Notes: generated from the letters alone by a model not told the origin. Shown: positions 18,761 to 28,721, counted from the stretch's first letter. The stretch is DNA of 64,000 nt from M55B112 sp964539395 (GCA_964539395.1 CAZIIU010000001.1:62001-126000); one strand, 5' to 3'. Made by a program: numbers and translations.

Positions 18761-20125
18761 TCAGATGATGAACACATCGTACAGTATCCTGCCCATCAGG
18801 AAATAGATGAAGAGTCCCATAATATCATTTGTGGTTGTTATAAAGGGACCCGTAGCCAATGCAGGATCCAGCCTTAAGCGGTTGAGCATTAATGGAATCA
18901 ATGTCCCAAAAATAGCCGCAAAAATAATCACCACAAAGAGTGAGACACTTACCGTGTAAGTAAGTGCAAGTCCTTCGGACATGACCAGGTTGAAAATCAA
19001 CAGTAGGACCGCCAGGATGATCCCGTTCAGAAGGGCGACAAGGAATTCTTTCACCAGTTTTTTAAAGGTGCTTTCAAGTCCGAGACTGTTGCTCGCCAAT
19101 GCCTGCACAATTATTGCGGAAGACTGGATACCTACATTACCGGCCATAGCAGCGATCAGCGGAATGAAGAATGCCATCTCGGGATTCAGCTTAATATCAT
19201 CCTCAAAATTTGAGATCAGTGCAGCGACAAGCACTCCGCCTATCAAACCGATGATCAGCCAGGGTAGCCGGGCACGTGAAAGTCTTAAGGGTGAATCGGT
19301 AGTTTCCACATCTGAAGAAATACCCGAGGCCATCTGGTAGTCTTTTTCAGCTTCATCCCTTATAACATCCACAATATCATCAATGGTGATTCTTCCCAGC
19401 AACCTGCCAATGCTGTCAACCACCGGTAAAACAACCAGGTCGTATTTCTCCATGATCTGTGCTACCTCCTCAGAGGGAGTATCGGTTCTCACTGTTACCA
19501 CATCCTTTTCATAAATGTCTTTTATAATTGTACTTCCCGAGGCCATAATCATTGCCTTGAGTGAAACGATCCCCTGGAAAATATTATCATCGTTTACCAC
19601 GTACACGTAATAGAGTTCGTCGACCTCCTCTACCTGCTTTCTCATCTCCTTCAGACATGTTGTAAGGCTCCAGTTTGTATTAACCTTTACAAGCTCCTTG
19701 GCCATCAGTCCACCCGCTGTATTTTCATCGTACGACAGCAGGTCAACAATATCACCTGCCTGTTCAATATCTTTAAGGTGCCTGAGAACCTCCTGTTTTA
19801 CTGATTCATCCAGGTCTGCAATTACATCTGCGGCATCATCGGAATCCATATGATGGATAAACTGACTGGCAATTTCTTCAGCCGGAAGGGCCTTTAAAAA
19901 CCGTTCCCTGTCATCCTCCTCAAGTTCTACCAGAACATCTGAAGCTACTTCAGGTTTGAGAATCATATAGAGGTACTTTGCCTCTTCCAGGCTAAGCTCT
20001 TCGTATATCTCAGCAATATCTGCAGGGTGCAGTTCGCTCATCATGGAAAGGGCAGCTTTCTCATCCCTGGCTTCGATAATCGCTCTCAGCTCATTGATAT
20101 ACTCTCTGGTCAATTCCAGTTTCAT
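18761..20125 (-). CDS. mgtE: Magnesium transporter MgtE
   Basis: A 454-residue MgtE channel. The cytoplasmic N domain (about 1-130, with LHPADIAEIYEELSLEEA) is followed by two CBS domains (about 135-255) that sense Mg2+. Five membrane helices follow (about 285-454), with GVLVAALISNFE, the pore-lining stretch PLIAAMAGNVGIQSSAI and DPALATGPFITTTNDIMGL. It starts within the rsmA stop (ATGA overlap), so the two genes are coupled. It ends 4 bp from the convergent permease gene. Confidence 0.96.
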   Translation of the reverse strand: MKLELTREYINELRAIIEARDEKAALSMMSELHPADIAEIYEELSLEEAKYLYMILKPEVASDVLVELEEDDRERFLKALPAEEIASQFIHHMDSDDAADVIADLDESVKQEVLRHLKDIEQAGDIVDLLSYDENTAGGLMAKELVKVNTNWSLTTCLKEMRKQVEEVDELYYVYVVNDDNIFQGIVSLKAMIMASGSTIIKDIYEKDVVTVRTDTPSEEVAQIMEKYDLVVLPVVDSIGRLLGRITIDDIVDVIRDEAEKDYQMASGISSDVETTDSPLRLSRARLPWLIIGLIGGVLVAALISNFEDDIKLNPEMAFFIPLIAAMAGNVGIQSSAIIVQALASNSLGLESTFKKLVKEFLVALLNGIILAVLLLIFNLVMSEGLALTYTVSVSLFVVIIFAAIFGTLIPLMLNRLRLDPALATGPFITTTNDIMGLFIYFLMGRILYDVFII

Positions 20126-20916
20126 GGTTCTGCATTATTCTGACGGGATCGCATCCCTGATTCAACTAAGTTTGTTAATTGCACAAATTCATTCACCCCC
20201 AGTTGCTCCGGTCTTTTTGAAAGCAATTCATTTTCATTCCTCAAAGGTAGCAAATTTGTCTTTAATGAGTTGCGAATCGTTTTCCTGCGCTGATTAAAAG
20301 TTGCTTTAACAACCTTGAAAAACAATGGTTCACTGCATTCCAGCTGTATTGTACTGTTTCTTGTCAGGGTTATTACCGTTGAGGTTACCTTCGGTGGAGG
20401 AAAGAATGACCCCGGTTTGACTGTGAACCTGGGTTTCACCGAGTAATAGGCTTGAAGCAGCACAGAAAGAATGCCATAGGTTTTTGATCCCGGAGGGGAA
20501 GCGATCCTGTCGGCAACCTCCTTCTGAATCATGCATACAACTGATCTTACATGTTCCCTGTGATTGAGCACCCTGAAAAAAATCTGGCTTGAGATATTGT
20601 ACGGAAAGTTGCCAATGATATGGAGGTTTTTTTGATAAAAGACTCTCTCGTCCATTTCAAGAAAGTCTTCGATTAAAAGGTTATCCTCCAGCTGAGGATA
20701 TTTTTTCAACAGGTACGCTGCCGACTCACGGTCGATTTCAACAGGAATAAGTTTCTTATAGTCTTTATTAAGGAGAAGACCTGTGAGGATTCCCCTTCCC
20801 GGGCCTATCTCCATTACCACTTCTTTCCCCGACCCGGGGAGCAGTTCAATGATCCTTCCGGCAATTGACGGATCTGTAAGGAAATGCTGACCAAGATGCT
20901 TTTTTGGGTGTACCAT
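20122..20916 (-). CDS. rsmA: 16S rRNA adenine dimethyltransferase RsmA/KsgA
   Basis: It dimethylates A1518 and A1519 of 16S rRNA (E. coli numbering). The start is set at 20916 (MVHPKKHLGQHFLTDP), giving 264 residues; longer frames add a basic tail absent from the family. SAM motif I is EIGPGRGILTGLLL, motif IV is IGNFPYNISSQIFF, and the C-terminal domain has GSFFPPPKVTSTVI and FNQRRKTIRNSL. It overlaps mgtE by 4 bp and is divergent from the aminotransferase gene. Confidence 0.97.
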   Translation of the reverse strand: MVHPKKHLGQHFLTDPSIAGRIIELLPGSGKEVVMEIGPGRGILTGLLLNKDYKKLIPVEIDRESAAYLLKKYPQLEDNLLIEDFLEMDERVFYQKNLHIIGNFPYNISSQIFFRVLNHREHVRSVVCMIQKEVADRIASPPGSKTYGILSVLLQAYYSVKPRFTVKPGSFFPPPKVTSTVITLTRNSTIQLECSEPLFFKVVKATFNQRRKTIRNSLKTNLLPLRNENELLSKRPEQLGVNEFVQLTNLVESGMRSRQNNAEP

Positions 20917-20960
20917 GAAGATAAAGATGGGATTTCTTTTCCGGCGCAATTTATAAATAT

Positions 20961-20968
20961 TAAATTTG
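20961..20968 (+). promoter_or_regulatory. TAnnTTTG -7 box upstream of the patB-like gene
   Basis: TAAATTTG matches the Bacteroidota TAnnTTTG box, 21 bp before the ATG at 20990. The -33 position at the right distance (20938-20941) reads TTTC rather than TTTG, so this is a partial match. Confidence 0.4.
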
Positions 20969-20989
20969 AAATTAACTGAAATAGCGTTT

Positions 20990-22177
20990 ATGAAGTACGA
21001 CTTTGATAAAATCATTGAGCGACGGGGAACCGATTCTGTGAAGTATGATATTCTGCAGTCGCTTTACGGAACAGAAGATATTATACCGATGTGGGTGGCC
21101 GATATGGATTTCGAGGTACCGGATTTCATCAGGAAGGCTGTGATAGAAAGGGCCAGGCATGAAGTATACGGTTATACTTTCAGGCCCAAACGTTTTTACG
21201 AAACAATTGCCGGCTGGCTTTTATCCATGCATGGCTGGAAAGTGAGCCCGGCTCATATAGATTTCAGTCCTGGTGTTGTACCTGCTCTGGTCCTGGCAGT
21301 ATTGGGTTTTACTGAGCCGGGCGACAAGGTTCTGGTGCAATCACCCGTCTATTTTCCATTTTTTTCATCCATTGAGAATCACGGCAGGATGTTGGTGAAT
21401 AATCAGCTGAGTGATGAACAGGGAAACTACAGCATTGATTTCGGGGATCTTGAGAGGAGTTTCGCCTCAGGGGTTAAGATGATGATGTTTTGTCATCCCC
21501 ACAACCCGGTAGGAAGGGCATGGACCAGACAGGAACTGACCAGGCTGGCTGAACTTGCAGTTAAATACGATGTATTGATCCTCAGTGATGAAATCCATTC
21601 TGACCTGATGCTGTTTGGTCGTCGGCATATACCCCTGGCCAGTCTGGGCAGCGAAATTGCTGCAAGGACCATCACATGTATTGCACCCAGCAAGACATTT
21701 AATCTGGCCGGACTTCACACTTCAGCGTTGGTCATTGAAAACCCGGAACTGAAAAAAAGGTATGAAAAGGTTTTAGAGGACATCCATGTGGGCGGTGGCA
21801 ACCTATTTGGTTTTGTCGCACTTGAAGCTGCCTACAAACATGGCGAAGAGTGGCTTGGGCAGTTGATTGCCTATCTGGAAAAGAACTACATATATATGAA
21901 AGAGTTGATGGAACATGAGTTACCTTTCATCCGCGTTTCCCCACTGGAGGCCACCTACCTTGCCTGGCTCAACTTTGAGTCGTTGGGTTTGGATGATAAG
22001 GAATTGATGAAGTTCATGATCAGGAAAGCAAAGATCGGTCTCGTGGATGGTCCGAGATTCGGTGCAGGGGGAAGTAAATACATGCGCATTAATATTGCAA
22101 CCCCTCAATCTCTGCTTAGAATTGCACTGCAGCAGTTGTCACATGCCATTAAAGAGGGTTTCCCGGAAAAGTTTTAA
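20990..22177 (+). CDS. patB: PatB/MalY-type PLP aminotransferase (cystathionine beta-lyase-like)
   Basis: A fold-type I PLP enzyme of 395 residues, with the start at ATG 20990 (MKYDFDKIIERRGTDSVKYD). Subfamily marks are MWVADMDFEVPDFI, FSPGVVPALVLAVLGFTEPGDKV, FCHPHNPVGRAW, LSDEIHSDLM, the Schiff-base lysine in APSKTFNLAGLHTSA, and the C-terminal Arg in MRINIATPQ. PatB/MalY proteins cleave C-S bonds in cystathionine or cysteine conjugates; the substrate cannot be told from sequence. It has its own -7 box and is followed 20 bp later by the GAF gene. Confidence 0.9.
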   Translation: MKYDFDKIIERRGTDSVKYDILQSLYGTEDIIPMWVADMDFEVPDFIRKAVIERARHEVYGYTFRPKRFYETIAGWLLSMHGWKVSPAHIDFSPGVVPALVLAVLGFTEPGDKVLVQSPVYFPFFSSIENHGRMLVNNQLSDEQGNYSIDFGDLERSFASGVKMMMFCHPHNPVGRAWTRQELTRLAELAVKYDVLILSDEIHSDLMLFGRRHIPLASLGSEIAARTITCIAPSKTFNLAGLHTSALVIENPELKKRYEKVLEDIHVGGGNLFGFVALEAAYKHGEEWLGQLIAYLEKNYIYMKELMEHELPFIRVSPLEATYLAWLNFESLGLDDKELMKFMIRKAKIGLVDGPRFGAGGSKYMRINIATPQSLLRIALQQLSHAIKEGFPEKF

Positions 22178-22197
22178 ATTTAGGTTTTGTTTCATTG

Positions 22198-23169
22198 ATG
22201 AAAGGTGAAAAATCCATATTGATCCCCGCATTGGTTTATACAGCTCTGTTACTGTTAATGCTTTTGCTGGTCTTTTTATTCCGGCACTCCGTGGTCCTGC
22301 ACCTGATGTTGGTTTCAGGATTGCTTATAACCGTTCTTGCTGGTTTGGTTGGGTTCATAGTGTATATATATTATCCCCTCGCCTCACTGAAGGAACGAAT
22401 AAAACTTCTTTCGGGGGGTGAACCTTTGCCCAGAGGGAAGGGGTTTATGCGATTTGAATTCGGGGAGATGAACAAGGCGATAGACCAGCATGCACAACGG
22501 TTGCAGGAAGTAACAGAGGTTGCACATGAACTGGCGGATGGAAAGGCTGAAAAGGATTTCGAAACAACAGGGGAACAGGATGAACTTGGCAGAGCAATTA
22601 TTCGACTGAAAAAGAGTATTCTCCATTCAAAAAAAGATGAACAGGAGAGAAGAAGGATTGACGAGCAGCAATACTGGACATCCCGCGGATTGGCCAGGTT
22701 TGGAGAATTACTTCGGGATTTTGATCATCAGAAGCTACAGGCTTCAGAAGTATTTATCATGGAGTTAGTGAAGTATACAGGCCTTGAGATCGGGGGACTA
22801 TTTCTGGCGGAAAAAGACGAACAAGGTGGGTTGGTCCTGAATCTTACGGGTGCTTATGCTTTTGACCGGATTAAGCAGTTAAAAAAAACGTTTGCTCCCG
22901 GGGAGGGGCTGGTGGGCCGTTGTGCCATTGAAAAACAGACCATACTTATCACAGATGTTCCTCCGGACTACCTTTGCATACGTTCAGGATTGGGAGAAAA
23001 CAGTCCATCTACGATCCTTCTGGTTCCCATCATGTATAACGAGGATGTGTTAGGTGTGATTGAGCTTGCCTCTTTTATTGAGATGGAGGATTATAAAGTA
23101 AGTTTCCTGGAATCATTGGGAAGAAGTGCCGCGCCAGTACTCGCCAGATTTTTAATGCCCGGAAAATAA
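22198..23169 (+). CDS. Membrane-anchored GAF sensor protein with no output domain
   Basis: The ATG is at 22198 (a TTG directly precedes it). Two membrane helices (about 8-60) lead to a HAMP-like/coiled segment (about 62-145) and one GAF domain (about 165-320), which ends the protein. The GAF contains PGEGLVGRCAIEKQTILI, a DVPPDYL step, a SGLG turn and GVIELASF. The same subfamily recurs three times at 52.8-58.6 kb, pointing to one shared sensing scheme. No kinase, cyclase or phosphatase domain is present. It probably feeds a partner protein; what it binds is unknown. It is convergent with the DMT gene, 7 bp apart. Confidence 0.8.
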   Translation: MKGEKSILIPALVYTALLLLMLLLVFLFRHSVVLHLMLVSGLLITVLAGLVGFIVYIYYPLASLKERIKLLSGGEPLPRGKGFMRFEFGEMNKAIDQHAQRLQEVTEVAHELADGKAEKDFETTGEQDELGRAIIRLKKSILHSKKDEQERRRIDEQQYWTSRGLARFGELLRDFDHQKLQASEVFIMELVKYTGLEIGGLFLAEKDEQGGLVLNLTGAYAFDRIKQLKKTFAPGEGLVGRCAIEKQTILITDVPPDYLCIRSGLGENSPSTILLVPIMYNEDVLGVIELASFIEMEDYKVSFLESLGRSAAPVLARFLMPGK

Positions 23170-23176
23170 CCAGGTT

Positions 23177-24088
23177 TTATCGGGATTTTCTGATTTTGCC
23201 CCATGAGAGAATGATAACCCCAAGGATTGTAATAATACCACCAAACACTTGCAGCCAAGTTGGCAGTATGGAAAGGTAGATCATCGAACCTATCAATACA
23301 AAAAGTCCGCGTGTTGCCTGGATGATCATGGTGCGTGATGCCTCAATGTATTTAAGTGATGAATACTGTGCCAATCCGGTCAAAAAGGGTCCGAGGATCG
23401 ACCCCGCAACGGCATTGAAGATGGCTACTCCGGGAACAACCAGGCTCTCCTGCCTCACAAGCACAGCGATAATAGCAAAAGTAAAAAGAAATACAACCCT
23501 GTTAAAGGTAAGTATCGCGGGATGAATTTTCTTTATATTCTTCTTGGCGAAAATAATGCTGGTTGAAAGGAAGAGTGAAGAGACCAGAATCCAGCCGCTG
23601 CCGTTTCCGAAAAATTGTGCAACGGTCAGATTACGTGTATAGGTGATCATTATCACACCACCAATAGTCAGGATAATACCGATAGCTTCAAATGTATTGA
23701 ACCGCTCCCCGAGGTAGCGGATTCCGAATAGTGTGACGAAAATGGGTGTGGCGTTGGAAAGGAATGAAACGATTGCAGGGTTTTCTGCCAAGTGGATGGC
23801 GAGGAAAAGTGTAAGTGCAGAGCCCAACTCAAGAAACCCGATAACGAGAAGGTTGGTCCGGGATCTGCGTTCGAGTTGTGGAATCTTTCGGATAAGTCCG
23901 GTAGAGAACATATACGTAGACGTCCATATCAATGCAAAGGAAAACCAGTAAAACTGAAACTGGAAAAAATTCATCCCAAGCATTGCAGCTTTTGAGAATA
24001 CATATACGTTGGCCATTCCCAGTGTTGCCAGAAAGGCAAGCCCGATGCCTTTTACAGCCGGATTTAAGTTGATCAGGAATTTCACCAT
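23177..24088 (-). CDS. DMT-superfamily (EamA) exporter
   Basis: A 303-residue, ten-helix protein made of two EamA repeats. The first repeat has GLAFLATLGMANVYVFSKAA and ends VGFLELGSALTLFLAIHLAENPA; the second ends LGVIILSWGKIRKSR. EamA proteins export amino acids, metabolites or drugs; the substrate cannot be predicted. The start at 24088 (MVKFLINLNPAVKGIG) puts a short cytoplasmic lead before helix 1. It lies 61 bp downstream of pgi on the same strand. Confidence 0.88.
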   Translation of the reverse strand: MVKFLINLNPAVKGIGLAFLATLGMANVYVFSKAAMLGMNFFQFQFYWFSFALIWTSTYMFSTGLIRKIPQLERRSRTNLLVIGFLELGSALTLFLAIHLAENPAIVSFLSNATPIFVTLFGIRYLGERFNTFEAIGIILTIGGVIMITYTRNLTVAQFFGNGSGWILVSSLFLSTSIIFAKKNIKKIHPAILTFNRVVFLFTFAIIAVLVRQESLVVPGVAIFNAVAGSILGPFLTGLAQYSSLKYIEASRTMIIQATRGLFVLIGSMIYLSILPTWLQVFGGIITILGVIILSWGKIRKSR

Positions 24089-24149
24089 TTAAAATGACCG
24101 AAAAGAGTTCCGGATTTACAACACTTTCATCGCCGGATTGTTCGCCGGA

Positions 24150-25490
24150 TCACTTCAGCCGTTCCCTGATCATTTTTGTCTCCGTTTCAAAACCCGGCTT
24201 CTCCAGCAGGGCAAACATATTTCTCTTGTAGGCTTCTACGCCGGGCTGATCGAAGGGATTCACCCCAAGCAAATATCCGCTGATCCCGCACGCCAGCTCA
24301 AAAAAGTATATGAGCTGACCCAGGTAATGTGCATTTAGGGAGGGTATCTCGATCCTGATGTTTGGAACGTCTCCGTCGATATGTGCAAGTGTCGTTCCCA
24401 ACTCCGCCATTTTATTGACCTCATCAATTTTTTTCCCGGCAATGAAATTCAATCCGTCGAGATCCTCTTTATCGAAAGGAATATTCACGCAATGATCTGT
24501 TTCCTTTACCGAAATAACTGTTTCAAAAAGGATCCGTTCACCTTCCTGGATATATTGTCCCATGGAATGAAGGTCAGAGGAGTTATCGACCGCGGCAGGG
24601 AAAATCCCCTTTCCCTCCTTACCCTCGCTTTCGCCATAAAGCTGCTTCCACCACTCGGAAAAATAGTGAAGCTTACTGTGGTAATTGACCAGTATCTCGA
24701 TTTTTTTACCTTTCCTGTAGAGTGCATTCCTTGTTGCGGCATACAGCACCGCCGGATTTTCATGAAGGGTTGTGTGTTCAAGACACTCCCTTTCCATTTC
24801 TTTGGCACCTTCAACCAGATGCCGGATATTGAAACCTGCCGCAGCAAGAGGGAGTAGTCCGACAGGTGTAAGCACTGAAAACCTTCCTCCAACATCATCG
24901 GGAATGACAAATGTTTCATACCCTTCCAGATCGGCCAGATTTCTTAGCGCCCCTTTGCTTTTATCGGTAATGGCAACGATCCGGGCGACGGCCTCATTTT
25001 TACCTACTTTTTTTACAAGGTGCTCCCTCAGTATCCTGAAGGCAAGAGCAGGTTCGGTGGTAGTTCCCGACTTGGATATAACTACAATGGAGTAGCTGTA
25101 TTGGTCGAGCATCTCGGTAAGTTCATGCATATAATCCTCACTGATATGATGCCCGGAGAATATCATCAGCGGGTTCTCTTTTTTCTTTTTAAGCATTTCA
25201 AAACTGCCCGATAGTGCATCGTTTACTGCTTTTGCTCCAAGGTAGGAGCCACCGATACCAATTACGACCAGGATCTCCGACCTGCTTTTCAACCGTTCAG
25301 CACATTTTTCTATCCTGCCCAATTCCTCACCAGTGATAGACGAAGGCAGGTTCAGCCAGCCGAGGTAGTTGTTTCCCTTTCCACTGCCATTTTTTAACAT
25401 TTTTAATTGGACAAAAGCTTCGCTTTGCACTTCGGATATCTTTGATTCGGAAATAGATCCCAAAGCATTTTTTACATCAAGTTTGATCAT
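24150..25490 (-). CDS. pgi: Glucose-6-phosphate isomerase
   Basis: It interconverts glucose 6-phosphate and fructose 6-phosphate. The start is set at 25490 (MIKLDVKNALGSISES), giving 446 residues, the short-type PGI length found in Firmicutes and Bacteroidota. Landmarks are VVIGIGGSYLGAKAV, VISKSGTTTEPALAFR, GRFSVLTPVGLLPLAAAG and the C-terminal PFDQPGVEAYKRNMF. A minus-strand TAACTTTG box at 25558-25551 could be its -7 element, though a TTTG at the right spacing is missing. Confidence 0.97.
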   Translation of the reverse strand: MIKLDVKNALGSISESKISEVQSEAFVQLKMLKNGSGKGNNYLGWLNLPSSITGEELGRIEKCAERLKSRSEILVVIGIGGSYLGAKAVNDALSGSFEMLKKKKENPLMIFSGHHISEDYMHELTEMLDQYSYSIVVISKSGTTTEPALAFRILREHLVKKVGKNEAVARIVAITDKSKGALRNLADLEGYETFVIPDDVGGRFSVLTPVGLLPLAAAGFNIRHLVEGAKEMERECLEHTTLHENPAVLYAATRNALYRKGKKIEILVNYHSKLHYFSEWWKQLYGESEGKEGKGIFPAAVDNSSDLHSMGQYIQEGERILFETVISVKETDHCVNIPFDKEDLDGLNFIAGKKIDEVNKMAELGTTLAHIDGDVPNIRIEIPSLNAHYLGQLIYFFELACGISGYLLGVNPFDQPGVEAYKRNMFALLEKPGFETETKMIRERLK

Positions 25491-25697
25491 TGATTGTATA
25501 TAGTTTATTGGTACATAAAGTAATTGCAAACCCAAATAAAAAGAGGCGCACAAAGTTAGAAAACTTTACAATACAGAGCATCCTGAATGGGTACTTTCTA
25601 AGGCTGTTGATATTTTACCATAGAATTTCCTGGTGTGAACTTTTGAGATTCCTGTTATAACCTGCAATATTCGGGTAAGTATAGGTTGTTTGTCCAT

Positions 25698-26522
25698 TTA
25701 GTACACCTCTTCAACAAAAGTCTGCTCTGTGATTGGGGGCCGTATATAGCCCTCCTTGTTAATTGGCGGCAATTTGATTTTCTTATGCTTCACCTCCTTG
25801 TAGGGGATCAATGAGAGCAGGTGATGAATGCAATTGAGCCTTGCCCTTCTCTTGTCATCAGAATTGACAACATACCACGGGGCGATTTTAGTGTCAGTAT
25901 AGGCAAACATTTCATCCTTGGCTTTTGAATACTCAACCCAGCGGGTTCTTGATTCGAGATCCATCGGACTGAATTTCCAGCGCTTCAAAGGATCTTTGAT
26001 TCTTTCACGGAAACGTTTTTCCTGCTCCTCATCACTCACTGAGAACCAGTATTTGATCAGAATTATTCCGGAATGGATCAGCATCTCTTCAAATCTCGGG
26101 CAACTCCTGAGGAAGTCCCAGTATTCCTCATCGCTACAGAAGCCCATGACCCGCTCTACTCCTGCCCTGTTGTACCAGCTTCTGTCGAACAGCACCATCT
26201 CTCCTGCTGCAGGCAGGTTGGCCACGTACCGCTGGAAATACCACTGTGTTTTCTCCTTTTCTGTAGGAATACCCAGGGCAACGACACGGCAGATACGGGG
26301 ATTCAGCCTTTGCAAAATCCGTTTAATTACACCGCCCTTCCCTGCTGCATCACGCCCCTCAAATACAACAACAACCCGAAGGCTCTCCTTTTTTACCCAT
26401 TCGTGCATTTTAACTAGTTCGAGCTGCAGTTTTTCAAGTTCTGCAAAATAATACTTCTTCTTTAGTCTGCCGGTTTTTGTCTCCTGATGTTTAATTCTGG
26501 TTGCTGATTCCTTGTCTGACAT
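25698..26522 (-). CDS. ppk2: Polyphosphate kinase 2
   Basis: A 274-residue class I PPK2 that moves phosphate between polyphosphate and nucleotides. The Walker A loop FEGRDAAGKGGVIKRI, Walker B-type FDRSWYNRAGVERVMGF and the lid/C-terminal DLESRTRWVEYSKAKDEMF are all present. Class I enzymes mainly phosphorylate nucleoside diphosphates; that specificity is family knowledge. It starts 45 bp after the stop of the DUF6340-like gene and ends 207 bp before the pgi start, a stretch in which I see no gene. Confidence 0.95.
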   Translation of the reverse strand: MSDKESATRIKHQETKTGRLKKKYYFAELEKLQLELVKMHEWVKKESLRVVVVFEGRDAAGKGGVIKRILQRLNPRICRVVALGIPTEKEKTQWYFQRYVANLPAAGEMVLFDRSWYNRAGVERVMGFCSDEEYWDFLRSCPRFEEMLIHSGIILIKYWFSVSDEEQEKRFRERIKDPLKRWKFSPMDLESRTRWVEYSKAKDEMFAYTDTKIAPWYVVNSDDKRRARLNCIHHLLSLIPYKEVKHKKIKLPPINKEGYIRPPITEQTFVEEVY

Positions 26523-26567
26523 TTAAGATACCGTTTTTCAGTTAGGTTGATTATGAATTAATCCACT

Positions 26568-27542
26568 TTACTGTTGAGCAAGCATATCTCTTTCACGGAT
26601 TCGCTGCTGAAGAAGAGCACTGTATTCCCTGGAAGCTCTGTTTTTATATTTTCCCCAGGCATCTCCTGCAGTCTCATAAGCCAGGTCGAGTTCGCCAAGA
26701 ATTTCATAAACAATCGCCAGGTTGTGTGAAGCACGCCCCTTGGTTTTCCTGTGACCGTGTTCAATTGCCAACCGGAACGCTGCAATAGCCGCCTCCCAGT
26801 TATTGACCTCCATCATCCTGGCTCCCTCTGCCATTTTTGGATCACGTTTGGAGCGTTTGTAATAATCGCGTTTAGCCCTGATCCAAAAAGGAGAAATGCG
26901 TTTTCCATAGATAGTGCCGGCAACATATCCGGCCTGTTTCATTGCATCATCATCGTTCAGTGCATTCAGCACCAGCAGTCCCGGATCTCCATCTGATGGC
27001 GGCCGGTTTTTACTGAACCCGTGAAAAAACTGGTATTCGTCAATTATTTGCCTTGTCCCAGGATCGTATAACCTGAATCCCACCTTTACCTCCGCGACAT
27101 TACTGTTGTATTGCCTGCTGAAAATTTCCAGTGCAAGCAGGGCATCCACACGATGTTCACGGCATATCCTGTCAACCTCGATCCAATGCATTGGCTCAGG
27201 AAATTCGATGGCCAACCCCTTTCTCTTTTCTATAATTCCAGTTAAAACGGGACTGACCTTAGCCTGGGTTTTCAATTGATCAAAAACCCCCTCGATACAG
27301 GGTTTTGACAAACGGTCGGCTTTGCCTGAAATAGCTGACATTAGTCCCTTTTCCAGGACATTCACCACCTCGTTTTCTGAATGGCTTCTGTCGATGATTG
27401 CAATAGATTCAATATTCGGCGGCAGATTAACTGCTGCCGGGACCTTGATGTCGAAATAGATGGAAGGTGCACCCACTAAAAGAAAAAGTCCGATGAAAAA
27501 GATTGCTCTGTACACCTTTCTTAAAACAGGATTGTATCTCAT
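26568..27542 (-). CDS. DUF6340-like envelope protein with C-terminal TPR
   Basis: A 324-residue protein with an N-terminal hydrophobic helix (about 10-30, AIFFIGLFLLVGAPSIYF) that serves as signal or anchor. The middle (about 40-200) resembles the Bacteroidota DUF6340 family, including DALLALEIFSRQY and LYDPGTRQIIDEYQFFHGFSK. The C-terminus (about 250-320) looks like TPR helices (WEAAIAAFRLAIEHG, ASHNLAIVYEILGELDLAYE). No Cys follows the hydrophobic stretch, so it is not an obvious lipoprotein. Function is unknown. Upstream, 27543-27746 is AT-rich and holds no gene I can support. Confidence 0.65.
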   Translation of the reverse strand: MRYNPVLRKVYRAIFFIGLFLLVGAPSIYFDIKVPAAVNLPPNIESIAIIDRSHSENEVVNVLEKGLMSAISGKADRLSKPCIEGVFDQLKTQAKVSPVLTGIIEKRKGLAIEFPEPMHWIEVDRICREHRVDALLALEIFSRQYNSNVAEVKVGFRLYDPGTRQIIDEYQFFHGFSKNRPPSDGDPGLLVLNALNDDDAMKQAGYVAGTIYGKRISPFWIRAKRDYYKRSKRDPKMAEGARMMEVNNWEAAIAAFRLAIEHGHRKTKGRASHNLAIVYEILGELDLAYETAGDAWGKYKNRASREYSALLQQRIRERDMLAQQ

Positions 27543-27746
27543 TTTTTGATGTTTAATTTGTAAACAGATGACTGCAGCTCAATTTTACTATACCTGTATC
27601 GTTAATTACCATGTCTTGTTTGTATATATCATGCAATTTATATTATTTTTCCAACCTAAAACAATTCATACCATATTATTGTAATATAACCTGGTTATTA
27701 TCGGTTTATTCGACAAGTACTCGGTTGTAAATAAATTATTTATACA

Positions 27747-28721
27747 ATGAAAGCAGTATACATTGATGCCTATGGAGGAGTTGAAAAACTGGTTTATGGT
27801 GATCTTCCTGATCCGGTGCCAGGTAAACGTGAAGTTCTGATCCGCGTGGCCGCTGCTTCAGTAAACCCGGTCGATTGGAAAATACGTGAAGGAAGGTTGA
27901 ATATAGTAACGGGAAAAAGCTTTCCAATGATCATGGGAGTTGAATTATCCGGACATGTTGTTTCTGTTGGGAAGGATATCAGAGATCTTCAGCCCGGTGA
28001 CCGCGTATTTGCCGGATTAAGTCATAAAGGGGGTGCCTGTGCTGAACTGGTAGCGGTTGATCGCAGGAAGGTAAGCAGGATACCTGATGAATTACCTTTA
28101 GTAGAGGCGTCGACGCTGGCTGTGGCAGGGGTAACCGCATTGCAGGCTATGACCCTGCATTACAGGCTCAAAGCAGGTGACGAGGTGTTGATCAACGGTG
28201 CTTCCGGAGGTTTGGGAACTTATGCCATACAGATTGCAAAGGTGCTGGGAGCAAGGGTTACAGCTGTTTGTAGTGAAAGAAATACTGAGCTGGTCGAAAG
28301 CCTGGGAGCAGATGATGTGATTGATTACAACAGGGAGGATTTCCGGTATAGGAAAAATGCTTTTGACTTGATCATTGACGCTGCTTCGAACACTTCATTT
28401 TCAGATACCAGGCTGTGTCTGAAGCGAGGCGGTACACTGATTAAACTGAATCTTTCGGTTGGATCCATTCTTATGGGATTATGGTCGAGAATCTTTACGG
28501 GCAGAAAAATGAAGGTGATTTTGTTGAAAAACCATCCGGAGGATGTGCAATGGATGGTACACCGGATCACTGAAGGAAAGATCAGGGTTGTTCTTGACAG
28601 AACCTATCCGCTCAAAGAGGCAGGGAAAGCCCATGAGTATAGTCAGAGCAGACGTGCCCGGGGTAAGATCGTAGTTATTGTTGATGAGGCTGCGAGCAGG
28701 AAAGAAGAGTTATCGGACTAG
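27747..28721 (+). CDS. Medium-chain dehydrogenase/reductase, quinone-oxidoreductase type
   Basis: A 324-residue zinc-free MDR protein. It has the GroES-like domain (1-125) with AAASVNPVDWKIREG and the Rossmann domain (about 126-270) with nucleotide-binding GASGGLGTYAIQIAK. The zinc ligands of true alcohol dehydrogenases are absent, so NADPH:quinone/enone reductase activity is more likely. Substrate is unknown. It is a single gene. The 300 bp after it (28722-29021) contain no gene, repeat or RNA that I can support. Confidence 0.88.
   Translation: MKAVYIDAYGGVEKLVYGDLPDPVPGKREVLIRVAAASVNPVDWKIREGRLNIVTGKSFPMIMGVELSGHVVSVGKDIRDLQPGDRVFAGLSHKGGACAELVAVDRRKVSRIPDELPLVEASTLAVAGVTALQAMTLHYRLKAGDEVLINGASGGLGTYAIQIAKVLGARVTAVCSERNTELVESLGADDVIDYNREDFRYRKNAFDLIIDAASNTSFSDTRLCLKRGGTLIKLNLSVGSILMGLWSRIFTGRKMKVILLKNHPEDVQWMVHRITEGKIRVVLDRTYPLKEAGKAHEYSQSRRARGKIVVIVDEAASRKEELSD

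Noticed and set aside
23159..23187. Bidirectional terminator between the GAF and DMT genes
   Set aside because: An imperfect CCCG...CGGG hairpin exists across the stop codon, but mismatches in the stem and the absence of a good T-run make it weak.
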